Of a stretch of DNA of 59,968 nucleotides, positions 51,067-59,860 are shown piece after piece; position 1 is the first letter of the stretch; every line of letters starts with the position of its first letter. The stretch is from assembly GCA_013390945.1 (NCBI GenBank), contig JACAUC010000008.1, positions 1 to 59,968 of the forward strand, given 5' to 3'. The notes under the pieces were generated by a model. That model ran no database searches. It saw nothing but the letters and a program-made list of their open reading frames with translations, and was not told the DNA's origin. Position numbers and translations under genes: made by a program. The DNA comes from Candidatus Chloroheliaceae bacterium (GTDB taxonomy: Bacteria > Chloroflexota > Chloroflexia > Chloroheliales > Chloroheliaceae).

Positions 51067-52101
51067 TTATTTGCTTCGGCGTTCGGTTTCGCCAAAAGCA
51101 CCCTGATTTATCTTAGGTAAGGGTGCTACATCTCGCCGCGCTTTGCGGGGCTTTTCGACTTTAGGTGGTAAAGGCTTTCCGTTCAAACCGAGACGCTGGT
51201 TCGCCGCACTAGTACCGGGAGTGAGTGGGGAGGCCGCTTTCGCGGTCTTTGCCCGCTCTTTGGCGGTTGCCACTAGGTCTTTCTTTTCCACCTTTTCAGG
51301 CTTCTCCGCTTCCATTAAAGCTTTCCGTTTGTATTCGGGTACTTGAATCAATTGCTCTACCTTTACAGCTTGTTCGGTGGGCAAATTCTTAATAAGCAGT
51401 TTTTCCACTTCTTGTTGTTCTTGGATACTCATATTTAGCTCGGTCTCCCAGCCACGCACAGCTAACTTCAGATCGTGCATCAGGCAAACCGGAAAGCTCA
51501 TCTCTTCAGCCCCCAAGATTTCAGAGCGGGGATTATTAAAGATGATTATACCATCGGTAGGCAACTCATAGCCTTGTCCCTCAAACCAAGTTCGTAGGGT
51601 CTTGACCTGTCGGGCTAAGTCTTTGCTTGGATTTCCCATAAGTGGTTCACCCAACGAACCAATCCAGCCAATCGCACCTTGTTTTAGTCTAAAGTGATCG
51701 TGTCCAGCTTTAACTTTACCGAATTGGCCTTTGACTAGCAGCAGCATTATCCCATTTGGTGTTACCAACACATGTTCATAAAGCTCCTCGCCAATAGTTA
51801 CCCAGTTATAGAGGTGGAAGCGGGGCGGCACGTTCTTTAGTACGGCCTCAATTTCAACTGCTTCGCTTTTGGTTTGGTAGCCCCCTACCCCATGCCGTCG
51901 GTTGCCGAAAGCACCGCGTTTGGTGAGGATAACCCCTAGAATAAGCAGGGGATAGCCAAAGAGGAAGACCAACATTGGTACACCTGCACCAAGGAAGAGT
52001 GCGACCATCGAGGCGAGCAAACAGCCCACCCCGATCCAGAAAAGAAGACGATTCCGACTGATCTGCTTATCCACAAAGGCTTGATTGGTAATTACTAACA
52101 C
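51067..52101 (-). CDS. NERD-like domain membrane protein
   Basis: 344 residues. Two hydrophobic helices (about 20-60) anchor an N-terminal segment. Residues ~78-170 resemble a nuclease-related domain (NERD): EAVEIEAVLKNVP, HVLVTPNGIMLLLVKGQFGKV. The catalytic Glu-x-Lys of active NERDs is not clear (the strand reads LLLVKGQFG), so it may be a degenerate, non-catalytic fold. The C-terminal ~90 residues are basic, rich in Lys, Ala and Pro. It starts GTG at 52101 with AGGAG 8 nt upstream. It precedes holB by 7 nt, so both are in one transcript. Function unknown. Confidence 0.65.
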   Translation of the reverse strand: MLVITNQAFVDKQISRNRLLFWIGVGCLLASMVALFLGAGVPMLVFLFGYPLLILGVILTKRGAFGNRRHGVGGYQTKSEAVEIEAVLKNVPPRFHLYNWVTIGEELYEHVLVTPNGIMLLLVKGQFGKVKAGHDHFRLKQGAIGWIGSLGEPLMGNPSKDLARQVKTLRTWFEGQGYELPTDGIIIFNNPRSEILGAEEMSFPVCLMHDLKLAVRGWETELNMSIQEQQEVEKLLIKNLPTEQAVKVEQLIQVPEYKRKALMEAEKPEKVEKKDLVATAKERAKTAKAASPLTPGTSAANQRLGLNGKPLPPKVEKPRKARRDVAPLPKINQGAFGETERRSK

Positions 52102-52119
52102 AACACTTGCTCCTGAAAA

Positions 52120-52536
52120 TTAAAATATTGGACTGTTACCCGGCTTAGGTGGAGGCAATTCGGAAACTTCCTCCTGCTTAAATTCTTCATCAACCGTTAC
52201 GATAGAGCGGTGAACCCTTACTTGGGTTGCCACTTTGAGCCAAGTGTCCATCGTACCCTGTAACCTTTGGCCCATCTCAATGCGTTGGCGCGACTCGCTG
52301 GTCCACCACCGATTGTAGGCTTCCCGACTTTCATAAAGGGTAAGGGCAATATACTGATCTATATCTGTGCCTACACCATCCCCCTCGACAATTCGGAGGA
52401 GTTTGACCGATAACACGCCAGGTACTTTGCCATACTGAGGTATAATACCATTTCTGGTTAGCTCCTCCAGCACACTACCTCTTTGTCCTGAGCGCATTTG
52501 CCAGAAATTCATTGTCCAATATTCACCAGTCGCCAT
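52120..52536 (-). CDS. ABM-type dimeric alpha/beta barrel protein (hypothetical)
   Basis: 138 residues. The pattern of an N-terminal strand (EYWTMNFWQMRSGQRG), a helix (VLEELTRNGIIPQYGK), then VPGVLSVKLLRI, DQYIALTLYESREAYNRWW and a further helix fits the ABM/dimeric alpha-beta barrel fold, as in YgiN-like monooxygenases. The family is weakly conserved, so no substrate is named. The C-terminus is Pro/Glu-rich (EVSELPPPKPGNS). It follows the KAS II gene on the same strand, 59 nt downstream, and the NERD-like gene starts 18 nt after it. Confidence 0.65.
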   Translation of the reverse strand: MATGEYWTMNFWQMRSGQRGSVLEELTRNGIIPQYGKVPGVLSVKLLRIVEGDGVGTDIDQYIALTLYESREAYNRWWTSESRQRIEMGQRLQGTMDTWLKVATQVRVHRSIVTVDEEFKQEEVSELPPPKPGNSPIF

Positions 52537-52595
52537 CTTTAAACCTCTTCATAAGAATAAAAAAATAATAGCCTATCGAAACGTCAAGGATAGAT

Positions 52596-54101
52596 CTAAG
52601 GTTGCGTCTCCAATTTGGATTTGTACTCCTTAAAGATCAGGCTGGCATTTTGACCACCAAAACCAAAAGAATTACTCATCGCGATTTTAATATTAAAGGG
52701 TCGCGCCCGATTAGGTACATAATCCAAGTCACAATCTGGGTCTGGGGTCTCATAGTTAATAGTAGGATGAATTAGTTGATGCTGCATCATCAACAGGGTA
52801 GCAATTGCTTCCACCCCACCTGCCGCTCCAAGTAAGTGACCAATCATAGACTTGGTGCTACTAAGTGGCACCTGATAAGCATAGTCGCCAAAAACCTTTT
52901 TAACCGCTATAGTTTCTATCTTGTCGTTTAAATCGGTACTGGTGCCATGGGCGTTGATATAATCAATGTCGCGGGGGTTAATCCTAGCGTTGTGGATGGC
53001 CCGCCGCATCGAACGAACTGCGCCCAAACCACCCGGCTCCGGTGCTACCAAGTGATAGGCATCGCAGGTAGCACCATAACCGATTACCTCGGCATAAATA
53101 TGAGCATTACGCGCTAGAGCATGTTCCAGACTTTCCAGTACTACAATTCCGGCACCTTCGGCAGGAACGAAACCGTCGCGACCTTTATCAAAGGGACGAC
53201 TGGCGGTGGTGGGTCGTTCATTGTAGCCACTGCTCATCGCTCGCATAACCGAAAACCCTGCTAAGCCCAATTCGCTGATTGGGGCTTCACAGCCTCCACT
53301 AAGCATTACATCCGCATCGCCTCGGCGAATAACCTCGGCGGCCTCCCCGATAGATTGAGTACTGGAGGCGCAGGCGGTAATAATAGTAGCATTATAGCCC
53401 TTAAAGCCAAGATTGAGTGCTACCTGAGCCGTACACATATTTGGCAAAATAATTGGAAGGAAGAAGGGATTGAGCCGAGTACCGCCTTTTTCTATCATAG
53501 TACGCGCCCCCTGTTCAGTTTCCGGGAAAGCACAATTACCTGTACCCAGTAAGACCCCGTAATCCTCGACTAATTCCCCCTCTATCTTGAGTTTAGCATC
53601 CTCTACCGCTTGACGGGCTGCCGCTACCGCAAATTGGCTGGCTCGTGACATTCGCCGGGCCTCTTTCGAGTCCATAAATTTCTTGGCTTCCCACTCCTTG
53701 ACCTCTCCGGCGATATGTGTCGGATAATTTGAAGGATCGCAGAGGGTCATACGGGCAATACCACTTTGGCCTCTTTTGAGGGCTTGCCAATAGTCGTGGA
53801 CACTATGACCTAACGGATTAACTGTACCCATTCCGGTTACTACGACGCGGCGGCGTTCTGGTTGCTCCGTACCACTATATATTGGGTCTAATAGAGTACG
53901 CGAACTTGCATCTACCTTGCCAATAATATCGGCTAAAAGCTCATCAATTTTACTTTCCATGCTACTTCCAACGGTCGTTTCCCCGGAGGATTCATAGCGT
54001 TCGTTTTCTGTTTCTGCAAATTGTAGGCTGAGCCGGGCTAACTTATCTTTAAGGTCATTTAGCTCGGCTTGGCTTATATTTTTAAATCTCTCTTGGCTCA
54101 T
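52596..54101 (-). CDS. fabF: Beta-ketoacyl-[acyl-carrier-protein] synthase II
   Basis: Condenses acyl-ACP with malonyl-ACP in fatty acid elongation. 501 residues. Thiolase-fold catalytic triad: Cys244 in TACASSTQS, His385 in NAHGTSTDLND and His422 in KSMIGHLLGAAGG, with the conserved Lys in SSTKS. The KAS core begins at about residue 85 (VVVTGMGTVNPLGHS). The first 85 residues form an unusual N-terminal extension with two Glu/Lys-rich helical stretches, not found in standard FabF. No other fab genes are close, so it is a free-standing synthase and could serve special fatty acids. Codon use is like its neighbours. Confidence 0.92.
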   Translation of the reverse strand: MSQERFKNISQAELNDLKDKLARLSLQFAETENERYESSGETTVGSSMESKIDELLADIIGKVDASSRTLLDPIYSGTEQPERRRVVVTGMGTVNPLGHSVHDYWQALKRGQSGIARMTLCDPSNYPTHIAGEVKEWEAKKFMDSKEARRMSRASQFAVAAARQAVEDAKLKIEGELVEDYGVLLGTGNCAFPETEQGARTMIEKGGTRLNPFFLPIILPNMCTAQVALNLGFKGYNATIITACASSTQSIGEAAEVIRRGDADVMLSGGCEAPISELGLAGFSVMRAMSSGYNERPTTASRPFDKGRDGFVPAEGAGIVVLESLEHALARNAHIYAEVIGYGATCDAYHLVAPEPGGLGAVRSMRRAIHNARINPRDIDYINAHGTSTDLNDKIETIAVKKVFGDYAYQVPLSSTKSMIGHLLGAAGGVEAIATLLMMQHQLIHPTINYETPDPDCDLDYVPNRARPFNIKIAMSNSFGFGGQNASLIFKEYKSKLETQP

Positions 54102-54396
54102 TTTTAGTGTGCTATCCGTTCCAATCTTTATCGTCTGCCCCGACCCTTAGCTTTACAAAGCGGGCCTTACACTTTAGATGCTGATTGCATTTACCTTAGC
54201 AATGTGCTAGATTTCTTATTGTATCCGCCAAGTCCCCGGCAACAAGATTATAAGTATTCAAGGGCGGACTCAAAAATATAACTTCATTTATTTGAAAGTT
54301 TAACACACATGAGCCGGGGGTGCAAGAATTTGAGGTTTTGAGGGCTTGTGCCTTTACCGTGTAAGTATCTTCTCAATTAGATTAGCGAGGATTTCA

Positions 54397-55422
54397 GTGA
54401 CCGAAGCCAAAGAAGTCAAGGAAGAAGTATCAACAGTTGACCTTTCAATAGTAATAGTTAGTTATAACACTGCAAAACTGCTGCGAGCCTGTCTCCAATC
54501 GGTTTACCCTAACCTTCATCCGCACTATCGGCTTGAAATAATTGTAGTAGATAATGCCAGTAGTGATGATAGTGTTGCGGTAGTACGTCGCGAGTTTCCA
54601 CAGGTTCAATTGATAGTGAATAGCCAGAACCATGGTTTTGCGACGGCCAATAATCAGGCTCTCAAAGTGGCGAAGGGTAATTTTATCGTACTACTCAACC
54701 CCGATACTCAAGTAGTAGGCGATGCGCTTTGGCAAATGATGAACTTTTTGGAGGCCGAAACAAATGCAGCGGCAGTTGGCCCGGCTCTGCTCTACCCTGA
54801 TGGCAGTTTTCAGGAGAGTGCTTTCCATTTCCCTAGCCTCTCCCAGATTTTCCTAGATTTCTTTCCCTTAAACTGGCGTTTGCAACGTTCCCGCTGGAAT
54901 GGCCGTTATCCACGCCATCTTTATGAAGGTGACTACTCACCGCCCTTTGAAATTGATTTTCCGTTGGGTTCTTGCCTGATGTTGCCTCGCGACCTCTTGG
55001 AGCGTGTCGGTTTGCTGGACGAAAATTTCTTTATGTATATGGAAGAGATAGATTGGTGTTATCGGCTTAAAACGCTAGAGATGCCTCCCGGCTATCTCTC
55101 CCCCAATGTTCAGTTCCGGCCCGGTCGCCGTAAATCACACCATTGGCAGGTCTATTGCTTGCCCCAAGCCAAAATAATTCACCATTCCGGTGCTAGTAGC
55201 CGCCAGTTTCGCGACGAAATGTTTTATCAGCTTTACCGTAGTCGGGCCTATTTCTATAGGAAACACTACTCGTCCAGCTTCCAACTAGCGGCTCGTCTGC
55301 TGACTCGCTTGGGTATCGTTGGCCTAACGCTCCAACTCTTTTTCAACCGCTTGTTTGGGAGGGTTAATGCTGCCGAATTTCAGGCTAGACGGCGAGCCTA
55401 CGGACGAGTCTGGGAGTTGTAG
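54397..55422 (+). CDS. Family 2 glycosyltransferase (rhamnosyltransferase-like)
   Basis: About 341 residues, cytosolic GT-A fold. DLSIVIVSYNTAKLL and IIVVDNASSDDS form the nucleotide-sugar site. The metal-binding DXD region is LLNPDTQV. Later FMYMEEIDWCYRLK (the acidic EDxDW-like motif) is typical of dTDP-rhamnosyl-type GT2 enzymes. The C-terminus has a hydrophobic helix (LLTRLGIVGLTLQLFF) for membrane association. The frame can be extended upstream to 54346, but GTG at 54397 with GAGG 6 nt before it gives the usual start. It is convergent with the Bax1-like gene with no spacing. The acceptor is unknown. Confidence 0.9.
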   Translation: MTEAKEVKEEVSTVDLSIVIVSYNTAKLLRACLQSVYPNLHPHYRLEIIVVDNASSDDSVAVVRREFPQVQLIVNSQNHGFATANNQALKVAKGNFIVLLNPDTQVVGDALWQMMNFLEAETNAAAVGPALLYPDGSFQESAFHFPSLSQIFLDFFPLNWRLQRSRWNGRYPRHLYEGDYSPPFEIDFPLGSCLMLPRDLLERVGLLDENFFMYMEEIDWCYRLKTLEMPPGYLSPNVQFRPGRRKSHHWQVYCLPQAKIIHHSGASSRQFRDEMFYQLYRSRAYFYRKHYSSSFQLAARLLTRLGIVGLTLQLFFNRLFGRVNAAEFQARRRAYGRVWEL

Positions 55423-57357
55423 TTAGCCTTTTTCGACAAAGACCTCAAAGAGCGATTGCCGATTTATTCTGAAACCCGGCAAACGGGCCAGCAGTGGTTC
55501 AATCCCGCCCTCACCGACCTTTACCCCGGCTCTTTCTAGTTGGAGGGTGGCCTCCTCCGGGGTGAGGCGTTGACCGGGGGCTTTTTGGAGAGCTTGGCCT
55601 AGTTTTACAACCGCTTGGGTTAGGTAGCCAGCCGAGCAGAGGCCATAACTCTCTAGGTATATTCCTGACTTTTCGGTTGCCAATCCGGTCTTTTGCAATG
55701 CACCCAAAAGTTCGGTTTTGTTGTAGCAGCCCAGCAGCTTATAAAGTTCGCTTTCGGGTATAAAATCCTGCGCTACCAATTGGGCCTCAATCTTGTCTAA
55801 TCCCTTGTGAGCCTCGGCCAAGCGTTCCTCGAAATCGGCGTACTCGCGATTGAGTAAGGCCAGCAAGTCGGTGGGCTTGAGCTTATTTTTATAAAAGATA
55901 CTTGGGAAAGGGGCTTCTTTGAAATCGGCCTTTAGTTCTTGGGCGGTTGCCAGCAGCAAATCAAAGCCACCTCGCCGCTTCAACTTTTCCAACTTTTCCA
56001 GCTTGCGTATACGGTAAGCGGGAGTCCAAAAGCCGATAATTTCCAGCCAAACCCGTCGCTTCCCCCGTGATAGGGCAAAATCGGGAATAAAGAGCAAGTT
56101 TTCCTCTGGCACAGCTAAAGCCTCCGGCTCGCGCTCTAGTTGCCAGCCTGTTGTCTGACCCTCGCGCTCCAATGCCTTAAATTCGGCATAGAAGCTCTCC
56201 TCGACCGAACTATCGAAATCGTTCTCAGGGTGGTTTTTTTCTACTGGTTTATAAACCACTTGGGCTTCGCGCACTTCATTGCCTGTACCTGTATTTGCTT
56301 CCTCTTCTTCATCCAGCCTTCTAAAAGTATGGGCAAAGCTCAAAAGATCAAAATGATAGAGCTTATCTCGCAGGTAGATTTGGGCAATGGCGGTGCGTAC
56401 CGGGGTTGCTACTTTAGTCCCGCTGCGGGTTTTGATGGGTTTAGCCTCCAAAATAGTGGTGTGGGGGCCACTGTAAGCTTCGGCTTCCTCTCGCAGGCTA
56501 CGTGCTGCTGTTGGGTCTGCCAGTTTGCGGTCTAAAGCCAATATCGCGAAAGCGAGGCTTGCCAACCTTTCGCCATGTTTGGTAGGTGGCCCAAAAGCTT
56601 CTGCCGGGCCATATAGCCTTAGCTGAATTTCGCCCAGCGCGTTGTATTCCAAATCATAAGGAATGTGGTACACTTTGGACAAATAGCCGATGCGCTTGAT
56701 TAACAGCGCAGGCAAAGCTTGGCCTAGCCCGAATATAATCTCGGATGAGTTGTAAAGTAGGGTTTCAATTGCCAAGCGGTTGTAGTGCCGAGCTACCTCC
56801 GCCGCAGTGGGTGGCCTGAACAATTCACCATCCTTACGGCGGCGCAAAGTTAGCCGGGCGTTCTCCTCGCCATCTAGCCACAATAGTTCTTCTATCTGCT
56901 CCGGCTTTAGCCCCATACCTGCCGCGAAGAGATCCAGCGTTTCGCTTCGTTCCCACGCACTTGCTCCAGCAAAGCCATTCATCAGTGCGGAGTTTACATA
57001 ATCGTATAGGGCTAATCGCAGAGCCGAAGGGTTAAGCAAGTCAAATTTTTGCAACCGAGCATATTCTTCTGGCCCAACTTTATCGGTAAAGACCTGCCCC
57101 TCCCAACTGTAGAAGCGCAAGAAGGCTGTGGTTAAACCGCGCACCAACTTAAAATCGCCGCCTGCCCGTTCGGTCAAATACTGTTCCGAATAATCTTTTT
57201 GAGTGCGTTGCTTTTGGGTTAGTTGGGCGAAATAGCGGCAAAAATCGGCGCAAAGCTCTAGGTCATCCGCCGTTTCCAACAATTGCGGCACTACAAACCG
57301 TCGCTTATCTTTGCGGCTAACCGTCGTCTTTCTTAAATCATCCATTGCTAAGGGCAT
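55423..57357 (-). CDS. DUF790/Bax1-family nuclease
   Basis: 644 residues. N-terminal LRKTTVSRKDKRRFVVPQLL matches DUF790, known in Archaea as Bax1, the structure-specific nuclease partner of XPB helicase. The putative nuclease centre is near residue 430: FIPDFALSRGKRRVWLEIIGFWTPAYRIRKLEKL, a PD-(D/E)xK-like arrangement. In Archaea and many Bacteria the gene lies beside an XPB-like helicase, but none is in the window. Role in nucleotide excision repair is inferred. The start ATG at 57357 has GAAGAAG 5-9 nt before it. The gene abuts the GT2 gene tail to tail: the two stop codons are adjacent. Confidence 0.88.
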   Translation of the reverse strand: MPLAMDDLRKTTVSRKDKRRFVVPQLLETADDLELCADFCRYFAQLTQKQRTQKDYSEQYLTERAGGDFKLVRGLTTAFLRFYSWEGQVFTDKVGPEEYARLQKFDLLNPSALRLALYDYVNSALMNGFAGASAWERSETLDLFAAGMGLKPEQIEELLWLDGEENARLTLRRRKDGELFRPPTAAEVARHYNRLAIETLLYNSSEIIFGLGQALPALLIKRIGYLSKVYHIPYDLEYNALGEIQLRLYGPAEAFGPPTKHGERLASLAFAILALDRKLADPTAARSLREEAEAYSGPHTTILEAKPIKTRSGTKVATPVRTAIAQIYLRDKLYHFDLLSFAHTFRRLDEEEEANTGTGNEVREAQVVYKPVEKNHPENDFDSSVEESFYAEFKALEREGQTTGWQLEREPEALAVPEENLLFIPDFALSRGKRRVWLEIIGFWTPAYRIRKLEKLEKLKRRGGFDLLLATAQELKADFKEAPFPSIFYKNKLKPTDLLALLNREYADFEERLAEAHKGLDKIEAQLVAQDFIPESELYKLLGCYNKTELLGALQKTGLATEKSGIYLESYGLCSAGYLTQAVVKLGQALQKAPGQRLTPEEATLQLERAGVKVGEGGIEPLLARLPGFRINRQSLFEVFVEKG

Positions 57358-57765
57358 TTATACTTCTTTCCCTCTTCTTTATTGTGTAACACAGATACAC
57401 TATATCTTACCTCATTATTCTGACTATGCCAGATTTAATTCGCTACTCTTCTACATCATGTACGGTATTTACAGCCGATTTGTTAATCGGTATAGGCTTT
57501 ATCTATAATATTTCTGATTTACTATTGACTTCATCTATACCTGTGTGATGGGCTTGCACAACGCAAGCGATTCGTGGAATTAGTGTTTTTAGTTTTAAGC
57601 AATGTAGGATATAATCAATTGGAGAAGATACGAGAGTATCTTTAGAACGTTTAAAGCAGTCGTGCAGTCGTACAGACTATGACAAAAAGCGTTTAATATG
57701 TTAAAGTTCATAGGGGTAGTTTCCTCTCTTATATGTTAACTATTTACTAGGTGGGAGATTAAATA
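57358..57765. other. 408-nt intergenic region upstream of the secreted substrate-binding protein
   Basis: AT-rich divergent spacer. It contains the hairpin GCTTGC-acaac-GCAAGC (57552-57568), TATAAT at 57610-57615 (a candidate -10 without a clear -35) and the inverted repeat AAGATAC-gaga-GTATCTT (about 57626-57643), whose left arm is part of a TTGGAGAAGATAC motif recurring in the window. No reading frame is supported. Confidence 0.55.
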
Positions 57766-59835
57766 GTGATCCAACATAACAAGCTTTCTAAAACGAGTAA
57801 GCTAACCGGGCTAATGGTAGCCCTGATTTTCATTGTTTCGCTCTTTTTTGTAGCAGTCTCTTCGTTGCCGTTAGCTACTGCCTCCCCAACTTTTGGGGAC
57901 AATGCCTTCCAAAACCTTTGGAATCGCACGGATAAGCAGGTGGCTAACGGCAGCACGGCTCGTTCCTATCTTTGGGGACCTGATCCCAACACTACTGGCT
58001 TACAGGAAGATTACGTTGAGGCTCCGGGCGGAAAGCGACTAGTCCAGTACTTTGACAAGAGCCGAATGGAGATTACCAACCCTAGTGGCGATCAGAAGAG
58101 CATTTACTACGTTACCAACGGCTTGATTGCTAAGGAGCTAATCACGGGTCAGCTACAACTTGGGGATAGCAAATTCGAGCAACGGGCTTCAGCAGAGATA
58201 GGCGTGGCTGGAGACCCCGATGATAACAACGGTCCTACCTATAAGACGTTGAATGATTTGCTTCAACCCACTTCCGATGATGTGGGCAACCCTATCACCA
58301 AAGCGATTGACCGTAGCGGGAATAAACGTGACGGCACGGCTGAATTTGGCAAGTACAATCTTGCACAAGCTACTTTCATAAAAGAGACTGGTCATAACAT
58401 AGCAAAGCCCTTCTGGGATTACCTCAACCAGACCGGGTCGGTACTTAACCAAGCAGGTCAGCAGGTACGAGGGCGCATCTTTGAGCCAGTCTTTTTCGCT
58501 ACTGGCCTACCGATTACCGAGGCATGGTGGGCGAAGGTAAAGGTAGCAGGCGAGGTTAAAGATGTATTGGTGCAAGCCTTCGAACGCCGGGTACTGACCT
58601 ATACTCCAGCCAACAGTGCCGCCTATCAGGTGGAGATGGGCAACGTTGGACAACATTATTACCAGTGGCGTTATTCTTCAAGTAACACTGGTAGTGGCAC
58701 TACCGTTCGAATCTACAGCAGCTTACCCTTGACTGGCTCCTCAAGGGAGGAGAGCCTTTCGATGGTTAATGCGATGCAACTAGCCTTGGATGACTTCACT
58801 GGCGGTACTAGAAAGATTGGCGATTTGACTATTGACTATATCCCCTTGGATGATGCCACTGCCGCCAAGGGACAGTGGGATGCCGATCAGGAAAAGGCCA
58901 ATGCTAACAAGGTCGTCAATGATCCTCAAACCCTTGCTTACATCGGTACCTTTAACAGCGGTGCGGCTAAAGTTTCGCTACCGATCCTCAATCAGGCGGG
59001 TATTGCTATGATTAGCCCAGCCAATGTCAATACTTGTTTGACTATTTTTGATGCCGATTCCGGTTGTGACAAGTCCGAACCGGAGGTCTACTATCCCAGC
59101 AAGATTCGCAACTATTTCCGGTTAGCCGCCCGCGATAACCTTCAGGGTAAAGCACTTGCCAGTTTTGTTAAGTCTCTCGGCTTCAAGAGCATCTATGTAA
59201 TTGATGATTCGCAAATCTACGGCATAGGTCTGGCTAACAGTTTTTCAACTGCGGCTCCGGCACTTGGACTGGAGTTAATTGCTCGCAATTCGATTAGTGG
59301 CTGGGAGAGCGACTACAAATCCCTAGCAAATACCATTAAAGCCCAGAATCCAGAGGCGATTGTCTTTGGAGGTATCAGCCAACAGCAAGCGGGTAGATTG
59401 GTGGCCGATATTCGGGCCGCTGGTATCAAGGTTCCCTTTTTTGGTGGTGATGGTATCTTGGACGATGTCTTTATCAAAGACGCAGGCGCAGCAGCAGAAG
59501 GCACTTATGCTACTATCGCGGGTGCATTGGAACAAGACCTCGACCCTAAAGCTCAAGATGTTTTGAAACGTTACCGCGCTAAGTATGGCAGCACCCAAGC
59601 TTATACTCTCTTTGGTTATGAGAGTATGAATGTAACGCTGAACGCAATCAAGAATGTTGGTAAGAAAGATAAGGCTGCGGTTATTCAGGCACTATCGAAT
59701 ATCCAAGATTTTGAGGGGGTTTTAGGTAAGTGGAGCTTTGACAAAAATGGTGATATTAGTCTTAGCACTTTCATCGTCAATCAGGTAAAAGAGGGCAGAT
59801 GGGTGGAACAATCTCAGATTAGTATAAGGAATTAG
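57766..59835 (+). CDS. Secreted protein: Chloroflexota-type repeat region fused to a LivJ-like substrate-binding domain
   Basis: 689 residues. Signal peptide about 1-45. Residues ~45-300 share the VQYFDKSRMEI type signature with the two C-terminal repeats of the protein at 11100, then GHNIAKPFWDYLNQTG and VQAFERRVLTYTP. From about 320 to the end is a type I periplasmic-binding fold of branched-chain amino acid receptors (VRIYSSLPLTGSSREES, YIGTFNSGAAKVSLPILNQAGIAMISPA, FRLAARDNLQGKALA, FGYESMNVTLNAI). A sensing or uptake role is inferred, and no transporter genes are in the window. The start is GTG at 57766, with GGTGGGAG about 9 nt upstream. The N-terminal part has no lipoprotein Cys. Confidence 0.85.
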   Translation: MIQHNKLSKTSKLTGLMVALIFIVSLFFVAVSSLPLATASPTFGDNAFQNLWNRTDKQVANGSTARSYLWGPDPNTTGLQEDYVEAPGGKRLVQYFDKSRMEITNPSGDQKSIYYVTNGLIAKELITGQLQLGDSKFEQRASAEIGVAGDPDDNNGPTYKTLNDLLQPTSDDVGNPITKAIDRSGNKRDGTAEFGKYNLAQATFIKETGHNIAKPFWDYLNQTGSVLNQAGQQVRGRIFEPVFFATGLPITEAWWAKVKVAGEVKDVLVQAFERRVLTYTPANSAAYQVEMGNVGQHYYQWRYSSSNTGSGTTVRIYSSLPLTGSSREESLSMVNAMQLALDDFTGGTRKIGDLTIDYIPLDDATAAKGQWDADQEKANANKVVNDPQTLAYIGTFNSGAAKVSLPILNQAGIAMISPANVNTCLTIFDADSGCDKSEPEVYYPSKIRNYFRLAARDNLQGKALASFVKSLGFKSIYVIDDSQIYGIGLANSFSTAAPALGLELIARNSISGWESDYKSLANTIKAQNPEAIVFGGISQQQAGRLVADIRAAGIKVPFFGGDGILDDVFIKDAGAAAEGTYATIAGALEQDLDPKAQDVLKRYRAKYGSTQAYTLFGYESMNVTLNAIKNVGKKDKAAVIQALSNIQDFEGVLGKWSFDKNGDISLSTFIVNQVKEGRWVEQSQISIRN

Positions 59836-59860
59836 AAGACCCTAATCCCTCACTATTTTT

